23,217 nucleotides of DNA. It comes from Bacteroidota bacterium (GTDB taxonomy: Bacteria; Bacteroidota; Bacteroidia; Bacteroidales; VadinHA17). The number at the start of each line of letters is the position of its first letter. Within the stretch, counting starts at the first letter, position 1. The stretch covers positions 1 through 23,217 of the forward strand of contig DAOVLD010000001.1 of the NCBI GenBank assembly GCA_030631445.1. The letters are read 5' to 3'. The notes under the pieces are model-generated. The model searched no databases. It was not told the DNA's origin and saw only the letters and a list, made by a program, of their open reading frames with translations. Positions 8,678 to 16,211 of the stretch are shown here, one piece after another. Both the position numbers and the translations under genes were made by a program.

Positions 8678-8807
8678 GGAAATCAATTGAAAATTGAAAA
8701 TTAAAAATTGAATGACCCTATGAAATATTCCGACAAGTCGGATTACACAGAGTAAATAATTGAATTACAAATAATTTGAAACAGATAATTATAAAAACAT
8801 TTAAATA
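8678..8807. repeat. Spacer with AATTGAAAATT repeat, CCCTATGAAAT half-site and small hairpin
   Basis: Contains AATTGAAAATTAAAAATTG units (8686-8710), which are the reverse complement of the AATTTTT tandem at 19174-19206. Next comes CCCTATGAAAT (8715-8725), shared with 2207-2217, then the hairpin TCCGAC-AA-GTCGGA (8729-8742). The 6-base stem is perfect, but the T-run needed for a standard terminator is absent. Confidence 0.55.
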
Positions 8808-11675
8808 GTGAAAACTAAAACAAAATCAGAGCTGGAAAAAGAATTGGCAAAATTACGTCAACGAATTGCCGAATTGGAGTCATCAGACAGTAAACACTTA
8901 AGAGATAGGAAAGCGGAGCAAGAGCTTCGTGAGGCCAGTGAATACTTAGAGAATCTGATCAACTATGCCAATGCCCCTATCATTGTCTGGGACCCGGCCT
9001 TTAGAATTACCCGCTTTAATCATGCCTTTGATCACCTGACAGGGTATAAATCCGGCGATGTACTGGGTAAAGAATTGAGTATTCTTTTCCCGGACACCAG
9101 CCGTAAGGAATCCATGGACAGGATCAAAGCCACCTTAAGTGGTGAATACTGGGAGTCGGTGGAAATTCCGATTCTGTGTAAAAATGGAGATATCCGGTTG
9201 GTACTCTGGAACTCAGCGAATATCTATGCTGAAGACGGCAAAACTCTTGTGTCAACTATTGCTCAAGGCACAGACTTTACTGAAAACAAGCGAAAAGAAG
9301 AACAAATTAATAAAGCAAAATCGGAGTTGGAGAACGTGCTTGATACTGCCCCAATCCATATTGCTTCTATTGATATCAGTGGCAAATACGTTAGCTGGAA
9401 CAGGGCATCTGAAGATATGTTCGGATTCACGGCTGAGGAGGTGATAGGAAAACTGACTCCACGCAGGTTTCATCGCAATGACAAAGAGGCAAAAGCCGTT
9501 ATTGATACAGCAGACAAAGAAGATAAGTTTGACGATGATGTTATCTTCATTAGAAGAGATGGCTCTGAATTTCCTGCTCGCCTTTTAGTAACCAAAACAA
9601 CCGATTCATCCGGTAATCATATCGGGTTTACCGGGGTGGCAGTTGACATCACCGAACGCCTGGCTGCCGAACAGGAAAGCAGACAGGCTGAAAAGGAACT
9701 TGCAAATCTCTATGCGAAATCGGAAGAATCCAGGAAATCACTGCTTAGTATTCTTGAGGATGTTACCGAAAAAGAGCAGGCATTACGAAAATCAGAAGAA
9801 AAATTTAAAACCGTTGCAGATTTTACATATAGTTGGGAGTATTGGATAGACCCTGACCGTAATTTTATTTACATCTCCCCGTCGAGTGAGCGTATCTCGG
9901 GATATAAGCCGGAAGAATTTTATAAAGACCCTGAATTGTTTGAAAAAATTATTTATCCTGAGGATAAGAAAAAAGTTATCAATCATAAAAAAATTGTATC
10001 AGATATTGAAAAAACAGGTAATGTGGATTTTCGTATTATCACCCGCAACGGTGATATACGGTACATAAATCATGTTTGCCGTCCGGTGTATGGTAAAGAC
10101 AGGAAATATCTTGGAAGACGTGCAACTAACAGGGATATCACAGACAACAGACGACAGGAAACCATCAGGCAAATGATGTATCAGATTTCCAACGCTGTTT
10201 ACACTACAAAAGACCTTGAGGATTTTTTTAAAGTTATTCACCTTGAACTTGGTAAAGTAATAAAAATAAAAAATTTCTTTATTGCCTTATATGATAAAGA
10301 AACCGATACACTTTCACTCCCGTATTATATTGACGAGAAAGATAATTTTAAGACTTTTCCTGCACGGAAAACTCTTACTGCATATGTTATTAAAAATAAA
10401 AAGCCGGTTATTTTAACGGAAAAAGATATAAAAAAATTAATCCGATCAGGTGAGATTGAAGTCGTAGGAACACTTTGTAAAATCTGGCTCGGAGTACCTT
10501 TGATATCAAAAGAAGAAGTAACAGGCGTGCTTGCTGTTCAGAGTTATGAAAATGAAAAAGATTTTAATAAAAAAGACCTTGAATTAATAAAATTCATTTC
10601 AGGTCAGATCGGACTCTCTATTGAACGTAAACAATCGGAAGATTTTATCCGCATTCAACGTGATATTGCCATGGAGCTTAATGATGCTACAGAGCTTGAT
10701 GAAATACTTCATGTATGTTTTGATGCAAGTATCCGTATCTCGGGGATGGACTGCGGAGGTATTTATCTTGTTGATAAAAATACCGGAAATCTGGACCTTG
10801 TCTTCCATAAAGGATTACCTGAAAAATTTGTAAAAAGTGCTTTACACTTTAATGCAAATTCAGATAATGCACGTTTGATTATGAAAGGCAAACCTGTTTA
10901 TAGTCAGCATCAAAAACTGGATGTTAATATTAACAACAACCGCATACAGGAAAACCTGCGGGCAATTGCTGTTATTCCTGTGCATCACGAAGGTAAGGTT
11001 ATTGCCTGCCTGAATATTGCCTCACATTTTTATGATGAAGTGCCTGCTAATGCACGTATTGCTCTTCAAACAATAACCGCTCAAATTGGAAATGTTATTG
11101 CACGGGTAAATACTGCGAAAGAACTTAAAGATAGCGAAGAAAAATACATGACCATGATCGAATATTCCAATGACATGATATGGACTTTGGATAAAAAAGG
11201 GAATTTTATATACTTCAATAAGAAAGCTGAAGAGATTACAGGGTATAATCTAAAAGAAGAACTCAACAAAGAATTTTCGCCAATAATTTTAGAAGAAGAT
11301 TTAGAAATGGTTTATGATGTTTTTAGAAGGACTTTACTAGGAAAACATCTTCATTATGAAGTAAGGATTCATGCTGCCAGTAGAAAAAAACTAATTACTT
11401 TATCGGTTAATACAGCTCCTATTTATAAAGATAAAGAAATTATTGGAACTGTTAGTTTCGGAAGAGACATCACCGAGCGCAAGCAGACGGAACAAGAACT
11501 TGCAAAACACCGCGAACATCTCGAAGAACTTGTACAGGAACGAACAAAAGAACTGGAAGAAAAAAATATAGAACTGAAACGCTATAATAGACTGTTCGAA
11601 GGCAGGGAGTTACGGATTAAGGAGCTGAGAGATAAGGTGAAGGAGTTGAAGGAGGAAGCGAGAAGAAGTAAGTAG
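8808..11675 (+). CDS. Multi-sensor PAS/GAF protein with coiled-coil tail, no kinase core
   Basis: 955 residues starting at GTG 8808; an in-frame stop lies just upstream (8802-8804), and the charged N-terminal coil resembles those of the two PAS-PAS kinases, which supports this start. Domains in order: coil 1-45, PAS1 about 45-158, PAS2 about 172-284, PAS3 about 330-445, GAF1 about 455-605, GAF2 about 615-768, PAS4 about 775-888, coiled coil 890-955. The tail LFEGRELRIKELRDKVKEL (929-947) matches those of the genes at 5180 and 7034. No membrane segment and no catalytic output is visible, although six sensory domains are present. It might be a cytoplasmic sensory hub or adaptor. The last codons and stop lie inside a GA-rich array. 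Confidence 0.9.
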   Translation: MKTKTKSELEKELAKLRQRIAELESSDSKHLRDRKAEQELREASEYLENLINYANAPIIVWDPAFRITRFNHAFDHLTGYKSGDVLGKELSILFPDTSRKESMDRIKATLSGEYWESVEIPILCKNGDIRLVLWNSANIYAEDGKTLVSTIAQGTDFTENKRKEEQINKAKSELENVLDTAPIHIASIDISGKYVSWNRASEDMFGFTAEEVIGKLTPRRFHRNDKEAKAVIDTADKEDKFDDDVIFIRRDGSEFPARLLVTKTTDSSGNHIGFTGVAVDITERLAAEQESRQAEKELANLYAKSEESRKSLLSILEDVTEKEQALRKSEEKFKTVADFTYSWEYWIDPDRNFIYISPSSERISGYKPEEFYKDPELFEKIIYPEDKKKVINHKKIVSDIEKTGNVDFRIITRNGDIRYINHVCRPVYGKDRKYLGRRATNRDITDNRRQETIRQMMYQISNAVYTTKDLEDFFKVIHLELGKVIKIKNFFIALYDKETDTLSLPYYIDEKDNFKTFPARKTLTAYVIKNKKPVILTEKDIKKLIRSGEIEVVGTLCKIWLGVPLISKEEVTGVLAVQSYENEKDFNKKDLELIKFISGQIGLSIERKQSEDFIRIQRDIAMELNDATELDEILHVCFDASIRISGMDCGGIYLVDKNTGNLDLVFHKGLPEKFVKSALHFNANSDNARLIMKGKPVYSQHQKLDVNINNNRIQENLRAIAVIPVHHEGKVIACLNIASHFYDEVPANARIALQTITAQIGNVIARVNTAKELKDSEEKYMTMIEYSNDMIWTLDKKGNFIYFNKKAEEITGYNLKEELNKEFSPIILEEDLEMVYDVFRRTLLGKHLHYEVRIHAASRKKLITLSVNTAPIYKDKEIIGTVSFGRDITERKQTEQELAKHREHLEELVQERTKELEEKNIELKRYNRLFEGRELRIKELRDKVKELKEEARRSK

Positions 11676-11855
11676 TAAGTAGTAAATAGTAAGAAGACAA
11701 AGAAGAAGTAAGAAGAAAGAAGTATGGAGTAAGGAGAAAGAGGAGAGAGATGAGAAAATGTGAAGATGAGAAGATGAGAAAAGGAGAAGAGGTGAAGAGG
11801 GGCGCAAGAAACAAGAAGCAATAGTGCGAAAGCATGAAGTAAAAGGTAAGAAGTA
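11640..11855 (+). repeat. GA-rich repeat array overlapping a gene end
   Basis: Units GTAAGTAGTAAGTAG, GAAGACAAAGAAGAAG and GATGAGAAGATGAGAAAAGG run from within the last codons of the preceding gene to about 11855. The tract GACAAAGAAGAAGTAAGAAG (about 11695) matches one at about 6613. No TAACTTTTAAC module is present here. It ends about 40 bases before the next kinase gene. Confidence 0.75.
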
Positions 11856-11892
11856 GTAATTCAGGTCATTAGGTAGACCAATACAAAAAAAG

Positions 11893-13575
11893 ATGAAAAA
11901 TAACGACAAAACCAGGGAGCAGCTTTTAAAAGAGTTGGAGAAATCACATAAACGAATTGCTGAACTGGAAAAATCTGAAACCGAGTGCAAACATGTGAGT
12001 GAACAAAATCGAAAATTTAATAAAATTATTGAGACGATAAGTCAATCTATCATCATTACAAATATCAAAGGTACAGTTCTATATGTAAATCCAAGCTATT
12101 ACGCTTTCAGTGGATTTGTAGAAGATGAAGTAATTGGCAAGTCCATGTTTCGTTTTGCTCATAAGAAAAGTGCCATTAAACTGGCAAAAGAAATAGTTCC
12201 TACCTTGCTTAAAAAAGGACATTGGCGAGGTGATCTGACCGTTGTCAGGAAAGACAAGCAAATCGTTTCGGTAGATTTAATTTGTTCTTTGCTTTCCGAT
12301 GAAAAAAACAAGCCTGAATTTTTTGTTGCAATTTTTGCAGACATCACCGAACGCAAAAAAGCAGCGGGAGCAGTACAAGAAAGCGAAGAGAAATATCGCC
12401 TGCTTGCAGATAATTCAATAGACGCGATCTGGCAGATGGATTTGAAATTGGTTTTTACCTATGCCAGTCCATCCGTAAAAAATATTTTTGGATACACTAG
12501 TGAAGAGTGGGTTGGTACCAGGTTGTCTCAACATACTACAACAAAAGAATTTTTTAATATGGCAAGGAAAGCGATATACGCATATAAAAATTATAAGAAA
12601 TTTAAATTCCTCACCTTTGAAACTGTGATGCTTAGAAAAAATGGAACTGAAATTCCTGTTGAAATCACAGGAAAATTGTTATTAAATAAGAAAGGTCTTC
12701 CAATTGGAATACAGGGAATAACAAGAGACATCACCGAGCGTAAGCTGGCAGAACTTGAACTTGCCGAACATCACGAACACCTCGAAGACCTGGTAAAAGA
12801 ACGAACCGGTGAAGTTGAAAGATCACAGAAATCATTAATTTTATTACTGGAGGATGTTAATGAAGTTAACCAGGAATTAAAGAATGTTAATAACACGTTA
12901 GATGCTACTAATAAAGAGCTTGAAGCATTCTCATATTCGGTTTCTCACGACCTGCGAGCTCCGCTAACCAGAATGGATGGCTTTAGTAAAGCGCTGATTA
13001 GTGGCTATTCAAACAAACTGGATGATCAGGGAATTCATTTCCTTAACCGTATAAGTGCATCAAGTCAGCACATGGCAAGACTAATTAATGATCTGCTTTC
13101 ACTTTCAAGAATAACCAGGGAAAAAGTTACCAGGCAAAAGGTTGATATGTCACAAACAGCAGGTAAAATTGCAAAGGAATTAAAGGCATCTGAACCCGGA
13201 AGAAAGGTGAATTTTGAAATTGCAAAAGGATTAATTGCAAATGCAGACAGGAAATTTGTTATTATAATTCTTGAAAATCTTCTGGGTAATACTTTCAAAT
13301 TTACCGGAAAGAAGAAAAATGCTATCATTGAATTCGGTAAAAAAATAATTGATGAAGATGAGGTTTTCTTTATAAAGGATAACGGTGCAGGGTTCAATAT
13401 GAAATATTATAATAAAATTTTTACTGCATTTCAACGCCTCCATTCAGATAAAGAGTATAAAGGTACAGGAATCGGATTGGCAATTGTACAAAGAATAATA
13501 AATAAACATGGAGGAAAAATATGGGCTGAAAGTGAGGTAGGCGAAGGAACAACGTTTTATTTTAGGTTTGAATAA
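11893..13575 (+). CDS. Soluble PAS-PAS sensor histidine kinase, phytochrome-like kinase core
   Basis: 560 residues with no membrane segment. An N-terminal coil (1-40) precedes PAS1 (about 40-153) and PAS2 (about 163-282), each with an ITERK linker. A long coil carries LLLEDVNEVN and then ELEAFSYSVSHDLRAPL, the type of HisKA found in phytochrome-like kinases, with phosphoacceptor His352. The HATPase domain has Asn466, G1 box DNGAGF (496-501), an F-region and GTGIGLAI (524-531). All key residues are present. It lies 123 bases before the hybrid kinase gene. A 16-base-pair stem-loop begins at its stop codon, so some transcripts may end there. Its first ~95 bases match the start of the gene at 2712. 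Confidence 0.93.
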   Translation: MKNNDKTREQLLKELEKSHKRIAELEKSETECKHVSEQNRKFNKIIETISQSIIITNIKGTVLYVNPSYYAFSGFVEDEVIGKSMFRFAHKKSAIKLAKEIVPTLLKKGHWRGDLTVVRKDKQIVSVDLICSLLSDEKNKPEFFVAIFADITERKKAAGAVQESEEKYRLLADNSIDAIWQMDLKLVFTYASPSVKNIFGYTSEEWVGTRLSQHTTTKEFFNMARKAIYAYKNYKKFKFLTFETVMLRKNGTEIPVEITGKLLLNKKGLPIGIQGITRDITERKLAELELAEHHEHLEDLVKERTGEVERSQKSLILLLEDVNEVNQELKNVNNTLDATNKELEAFSYSVSHDLRAPLTRMDGFSKALISGYSNKLDDQGIHFLNRISASSQHMARLINDLLSLSRITREKVTRQKVDMSQTAGKIAKELKASEPGRKVNFEIAKGLIANADRKFVIIILENLLGNTFKFTGKKKNAIIEFGKKIIDEDEVFFIKDNGAGFNMKYYNKIFTAFQRLHSDKEYKGTGIGLAIVQRIINKHGGKIWAESEVGEGTTFYFRFE

Positions 13576-13608
13576 GGTGAGTAGGTGAGTGTACTTACCC
13601 ACTTACCT
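13575..13608 (+). terminator. Stem-loop at the stop codon of the second kinase
   Basis: AGGTGAGTAGGTGAGT (13575-13590) pairs with ACTTACCCACTTACCT (13593-13608) across 16 positions, with one mismatch and two G-U pairs in RNA and a loop of about four bases. The left arm is a GA-repeat unit and the right arm is an inverted copy of it. No long T-run follows (TATTTCCC), so it may protect 3' ends or weaken readthrough and is not a standard intrinsic terminator. Confidence 0.5.
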
Positions 13609-13698
13609 ATTTCCCTGAATTTCCATTTTCCAAATTAATTCTTACCTTTAATAACATAAATACCGATTTGACCAATTATTTAGCTAAATATCTTTCAT

Positions 13699-15627
13699 AT
13701 GCAAGACCTGAAAATACTTATTGTAGATGATGTTCCGGATGATGCGGAATTGGTTGCCGTGCAACTGAAACAACAGGGAATAAAATTCTCATGGAAACAT
13801 GTTGACAATGCACAAAAACTAAAGAATGCCTTAACTGAAAAAGCATGGGATATCGTGATCACTGATTATTCCATGCCGGGTTTCGATGGCATTGAAGCAT
13901 TAAGAATTGTGAATGAGTATGATAAGGATTTGCCTGTTATTATGGTATCAGGTACCATCGGTGAGGATGTAGCAGTTGAGGCAATGAAAAAAGGTGTACA
14001 TGATTATCTGATGAAAAACAATTTGCTTCGTCTGGGTCAGGCAGTATTAAGGGAAATTAAAGATGCCGAAAACCGACAACAGCACAGAAAAGCCCGGGCA
14101 GCTCTTGTTCAGAGCGAAGAGAAATTCAGACTATTGGTGGAAAATGCACCTGTTGGTGTATCTATCACTTTTCTGAACGGGAAATTTCAGACTGTCAATA
14201 AGTCATATTGTAATATTGTCGGTTATTCAAAAAACGAATTGATGAATATGACGTTTATGGAACTTACACTTAATGAATTTAAGGAAAAGACTGTAAATAT
14301 AGTAGATAAGCTTATTAATAGAGAGATTGAAAAGGCAAGAATAGAGAAGCAGTATATACGAAAAGACGGGGAAATTATTGACGTGGTAATAAATGCAACT
14401 GTTAAAAGAGATGAGGAAGGAAATCCTGATTTTTTGATCGGGATACTGGAAGATGTTACTGAACAGAAAAAAAATGAAAAGGACCTGATAATTGCCAAAG
14501 AAAAAGCTGAAGAATCTGACAGGCTGAAGTCAGCATTTTTATCAACAATATCGCATGAGCTTCGTACTCCTTTGAATGCAATCCTCGGTTTTTCTGAATT
14601 GATCAACGAGGATATGGAAAAGAATGAAATAGTTGATTATGTGAAATTAATCAATAAAAGCGGTTATCTGCTGTTCGAAATTATTGAGGATATTCTTGAT
14701 GTTACTGATATTGAAAGTGGAAGGTCAAGGATTCAAAAAGAAGAATTTAATGTTGATTCAGTTCTTCAGAAACTTTATCCCGAAATCGAATCAATACAGG
14801 AAAAGGAAAAAAAGCAGCATCTTGAATTAAAATATTTTTCCCCTGCCGATAGCAATGAAACAACTTTTGTTACCAATAAATCAAGATTCAATAAGATACT
14901 TATCCTGCTCCTGAAGAATGCAATTAAATTTACTGATGAAGGGTATGTTGAATATGGATTCAAACCCGAACCGGATAAAATAGTTTTTTATGTAAAGGAT
15001 ACCGGAATAGGTATCTCGGAAAATGATCGGAATATTGTTTTTGAAAAATTCAGACAGGTTGATGACAGCCATACACGTAAATACGGAGGTGTGGGATTAG
15101 GTTTAACCCTGGTTAAAAAGTTGACTGAATTGCTTGATGGAAGTATCTGGTTCGATTCTGAGCCCGGAAAAGGGTCTGTTTTTTATTTCTCGCTTCCATA
15201 TGGTAAACCTGAGGAAGAATTAAGTGAGGAAAAGATAACCGGTGAAAAAGAAAAGAAATTGTTAAGTGATAAAACAATATTGATTGTTGAAGATGATAAT
15301 TCCAATTACCTGCTTCTTGATAAATTATTAACACTTGAAAATGCAAATACAATATGGGCAAAAAACGGTAAAGAATCAATTAAGAAATTTAAGGAAAATA
15401 AAAATATAGACCTTATTTTAATGGATCTGAAAATGCCGGTAATGGATGGCTATGAAGCAACCCGGCAAATAAAACAATTATCAGAAAATCTGCCAATAAT
15501 TGCACTTACCGCATATACAGAATCTGAAAGTATTGAGAAAGCAAAAAGTAAAGGTTTTGATGATTATCTTGAGAAACCCATTAAACATGCTGAGCTATTT
15601 GAAAGAATAGGTGAATTCATTTCGTAG
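13699..15627 (+). CDS. Hybrid sensor kinase REC-PAS-HisKA-HATPase-REC
   Basis: 642 residues, cytoplasmic. The N-terminal receiver (about 4-122) has DD10-11, phosphoacceptor Asp56 and Lys106. PAS is about 138-256. HisKA has SHELRTPL with His286, and HATPase has Asn407, DTGIGI (434-439) and GGVGLGL (463-469). The C-terminal receiver (about 525-640) has Asp576, Thr604 and Lys626. It can therefore take phosphate at its N-terminus, autophosphorylate and pass phosphate to its own C-terminal receiver. An HPt protein is usually needed to move phosphate onward, and none is encoded here. It is the last gene of the signalling block and is followed by the second ACGTTATT repeat copy. Confidence 0.93.
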   Translation: MQDLKILIVDDVPDDAELVAVQLKQQGIKFSWKHVDNAQKLKNALTEKAWDIVITDYSMPGFDGIEALRIVNEYDKDLPVIMVSGTIGEDVAVEAMKKGVHDYLMKNNLLRLGQAVLREIKDAENRQQHRKARAALVQSEEKFRLLVENAPVGVSITFLNGKFQTVNKSYCNIVGYSKNELMNMTFMELTLNEFKEKTVNIVDKLINREIEKARIEKQYIRKDGEIIDVVINATVKRDEEGNPDFLIGILEDVTEQKKNEKDLIIAKEKAEESDRLKSAFLSTISHELRTPLNAILGFSELINEDMEKNEIVDYVKLINKSGYLLFEIIEDILDVTDIESGRSRIQKEEFNVDSVLQKLYPEIESIQEKEKKQHLELKYFSPADSNETTFVTNKSRFNKILILLLKNAIKFTDEGYVEYGFKPEPDKIVFYVKDTGIGISENDRNIVFEKFRQVDDSHTRKYGGVGLGLTLVKKLTELLDGSIWFDSEPGKGSVFYFSLPYGKPEEELSEEKITGEKEKKLLSDKTILIVEDDNSNYLLLDKLLTLENANTIWAKNGKESIKKFKENKNIDLILMDLKMPVMDGYEATRQIKQLSENLPIIALTAYTESESIEKAKSKGFDDYLEKPIKHAELFERIGEFIS

Positions 15628-15667
15628 AGACATATACTACATTGTATTATCCGTGTATATTAATTTT

Positions 15668-15700
15668 TAATTACGTTATTAATTACGTTATTCTTTTCTG
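15668..15700. repeat. ACGTTATT tandem palindrome, copy 2
   Basis: ACGTTATT at 15673-15680 and 15685-15692, with one base different from copy 1 (2468-2500), so the central palindrome is imperfect. It lies about 40 bases after the hybrid-kinase stop and about 235 bases before hipB. Copy 1 lies about 240 bases before the first kinase gene. It could be a regulator site, a recombination footprint or a termination element. Confidence 0.7.
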
Positions 15701-15811
15701 CCGGTACAAAACTTATTCTAATTAACCCATTAATATTTACCTTTATAACTAACGTAACCGGCCAGGCGATTGAAATCACCAGGCTAGGATTAAGTAACAA
15801 AACAATATATT

Positions 15812-15829
15812 TTACTGCCGAGACAGTAT
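15812..15829. promoter_or_regulatory. Operator O1 of the hip operon
   Basis: Palindrome TACTG-N6-CAGTA (15813-15828), the same as O2 apart from spacer bases. The flanks also match O2 (AAAACAATATAT before, ATATT-like after), so about 35 bases appear duplicated. Its start lies 71 bases upstream of O2. Binding by HipB is inference from position and symmetry. Confidence 0.7.
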
Positions 15830-15833
15830 TTTA

Positions 15834-15859
15834 TGCAATTTTATATCATATTAATTGCA
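15834..15859. promoter_or_regulatory. Inverted repeat between the hip operators
   Basis: TGCAATT (15834-15840) and AATTGCA (15853-15859) form a perfect 7-base inverted repeat with a 12-base AT spacer. The right arm covers the predicted -33 TTG. It may be a third binding site or simply symmetrical promoter DNA. Confidence 0.4.
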
Positions 15860-15885
15860 CATATCAATAAAAACAATTATATTTA
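15855..15885 (+). promoter_or_regulatory. Predicted hipBST promoter
   Basis: TTG at 15855-15857, a 20-base spacer and TATATTTA at 15878-15885 (one mismatch to TAnnTTTG). Operator O2 overlaps the -7 box, which fits autorepression. The start would lie near 15892, giving a very short leader before the ATG at 15907. Confidence 0.45.
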
Positions 15886-15900
15886 CTGCCTAAACAGTAA
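15883..15900. promoter_or_regulatory. Operator O2 of the hip operon
   Basis: TTACTG-CCTAAA-CAGTAA, a perfect palindrome with 6-base arms and a 6-base centre. It overlaps the predicted -7 box and ends 6 bases before the hipB start codon. Together with O1 it forms the two-operator layout expected for HipB-type autoregulation. Confidence 0.75.
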
Positions 15901-15906
15901 TATATT

Positions 15907-16143
15907 ATGAAATACATTCAATATATTGGAGATGTAATTAAATATCATCGAAAAAAAGCCGGGTTAAGTCAAAAATCATTAGCAGATATTGCAGGTGTTG
16001 GCAAAACAGTTGTCTTTGATATAGAAAAAGGAAAAGAAACAGTCCAATTCAAATCATTAATTAACGTTTTTAATGCATTGAATATTAATATATCACTAGA
16101 AAGCCCATTAATGGAAAGATGGAAGAATGGAATAGTGGAATAA
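15907..16143 (+). CDS. hipB: HipB-like antitoxin / autorepressor (XRE helix-turn-helix)
   Basis: 78 residues. A single helix-turn-helix domain (about 5-65) with the y4mF/HipB signature: GLSQKSLADIAGVGKTVV (19-36), then FDIEKGKETVQF, ending in NISLESPL. It should bind the two palindromes just upstream and repress the operon. The last ten residues (from MERWKNG) are encoded by a TGGAA-type repeat that continues past the stop, so the natural C-terminus has probably been replaced or lengthened by repeat DNA. It is followed by a small HipA-N domain protein and a kinase, the three-gene HipBST layout, in which HipB represses transcription and the small middle protein can act as antitoxin. Confidence 0.88.
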   Translation: MKYIQYIGDVIKYHRKKAGLSQKSLADIAGVGKTVVFDIEKGKETVQFKSLINVFNALNINISLESPLMERWKNGIVE

Positions 16144-16195
16144 TGGAAGTATGGAATATTGGGAAGAAAGGAAGAAAGGAAGAAGGGGAAGAACA
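16112..16195 (+). repeat. TGGAA-type simple repeat spanning the hipB stop
   Basis: Degenerate TGGAAGAATGGAATAGTGGAA units (16112-16165) pass into GGAAGAAAGGAAGAAAGG (16160-16195). The array encodes the last hipB residues, contains its stop codon and fills the gap to hipS. It differs in unit from the GTGAGTAG arrays elsewhere. Confidence 0.75.
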
Positions 16196-16211
16196 TAAAA
16201 ATTTGAACATT

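Noticed and set aside
5180..11675. Kinase-less PAS genes as frameshifted kinases
   Set aside because: Each ends after a complete coiled-coil tail, and no HisKA or HATPase remnant follows in any frame of the spacers.
11582..11990. Overlapping minus-strand low-complexity frames
   Set aside because: Same cause as above; three frames are open at once in the pyrimidine-rich strand.
13667..13696. TTTG-N18-TATCTTTC promoter before the hybrid kinase
   Set aside because: The -7 match ends 2 bases before the ATG, so transcription would start inside the gene; the encoded MQDLKILIVDD start is clearly right.
15628..15660. Terminator after the hybrid kinase (ATATAC/GTATAT)
   Set aside because: A weak AT-only stem with a long loop and no T-run.
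2468..15700. Signalling block as a classical transposon or integrative element
   Set aside because: No transposase, integrase or tRNA-end attachment site was seen; only the short repeats suggest it, so it is kept as a hypothesis in the findings.
16119..16211. Longer hipS start at 16119
   Set aside because: The extra 31 residues only translate TGGAA/GGAAGAAA repeat and overlap the hipB end.
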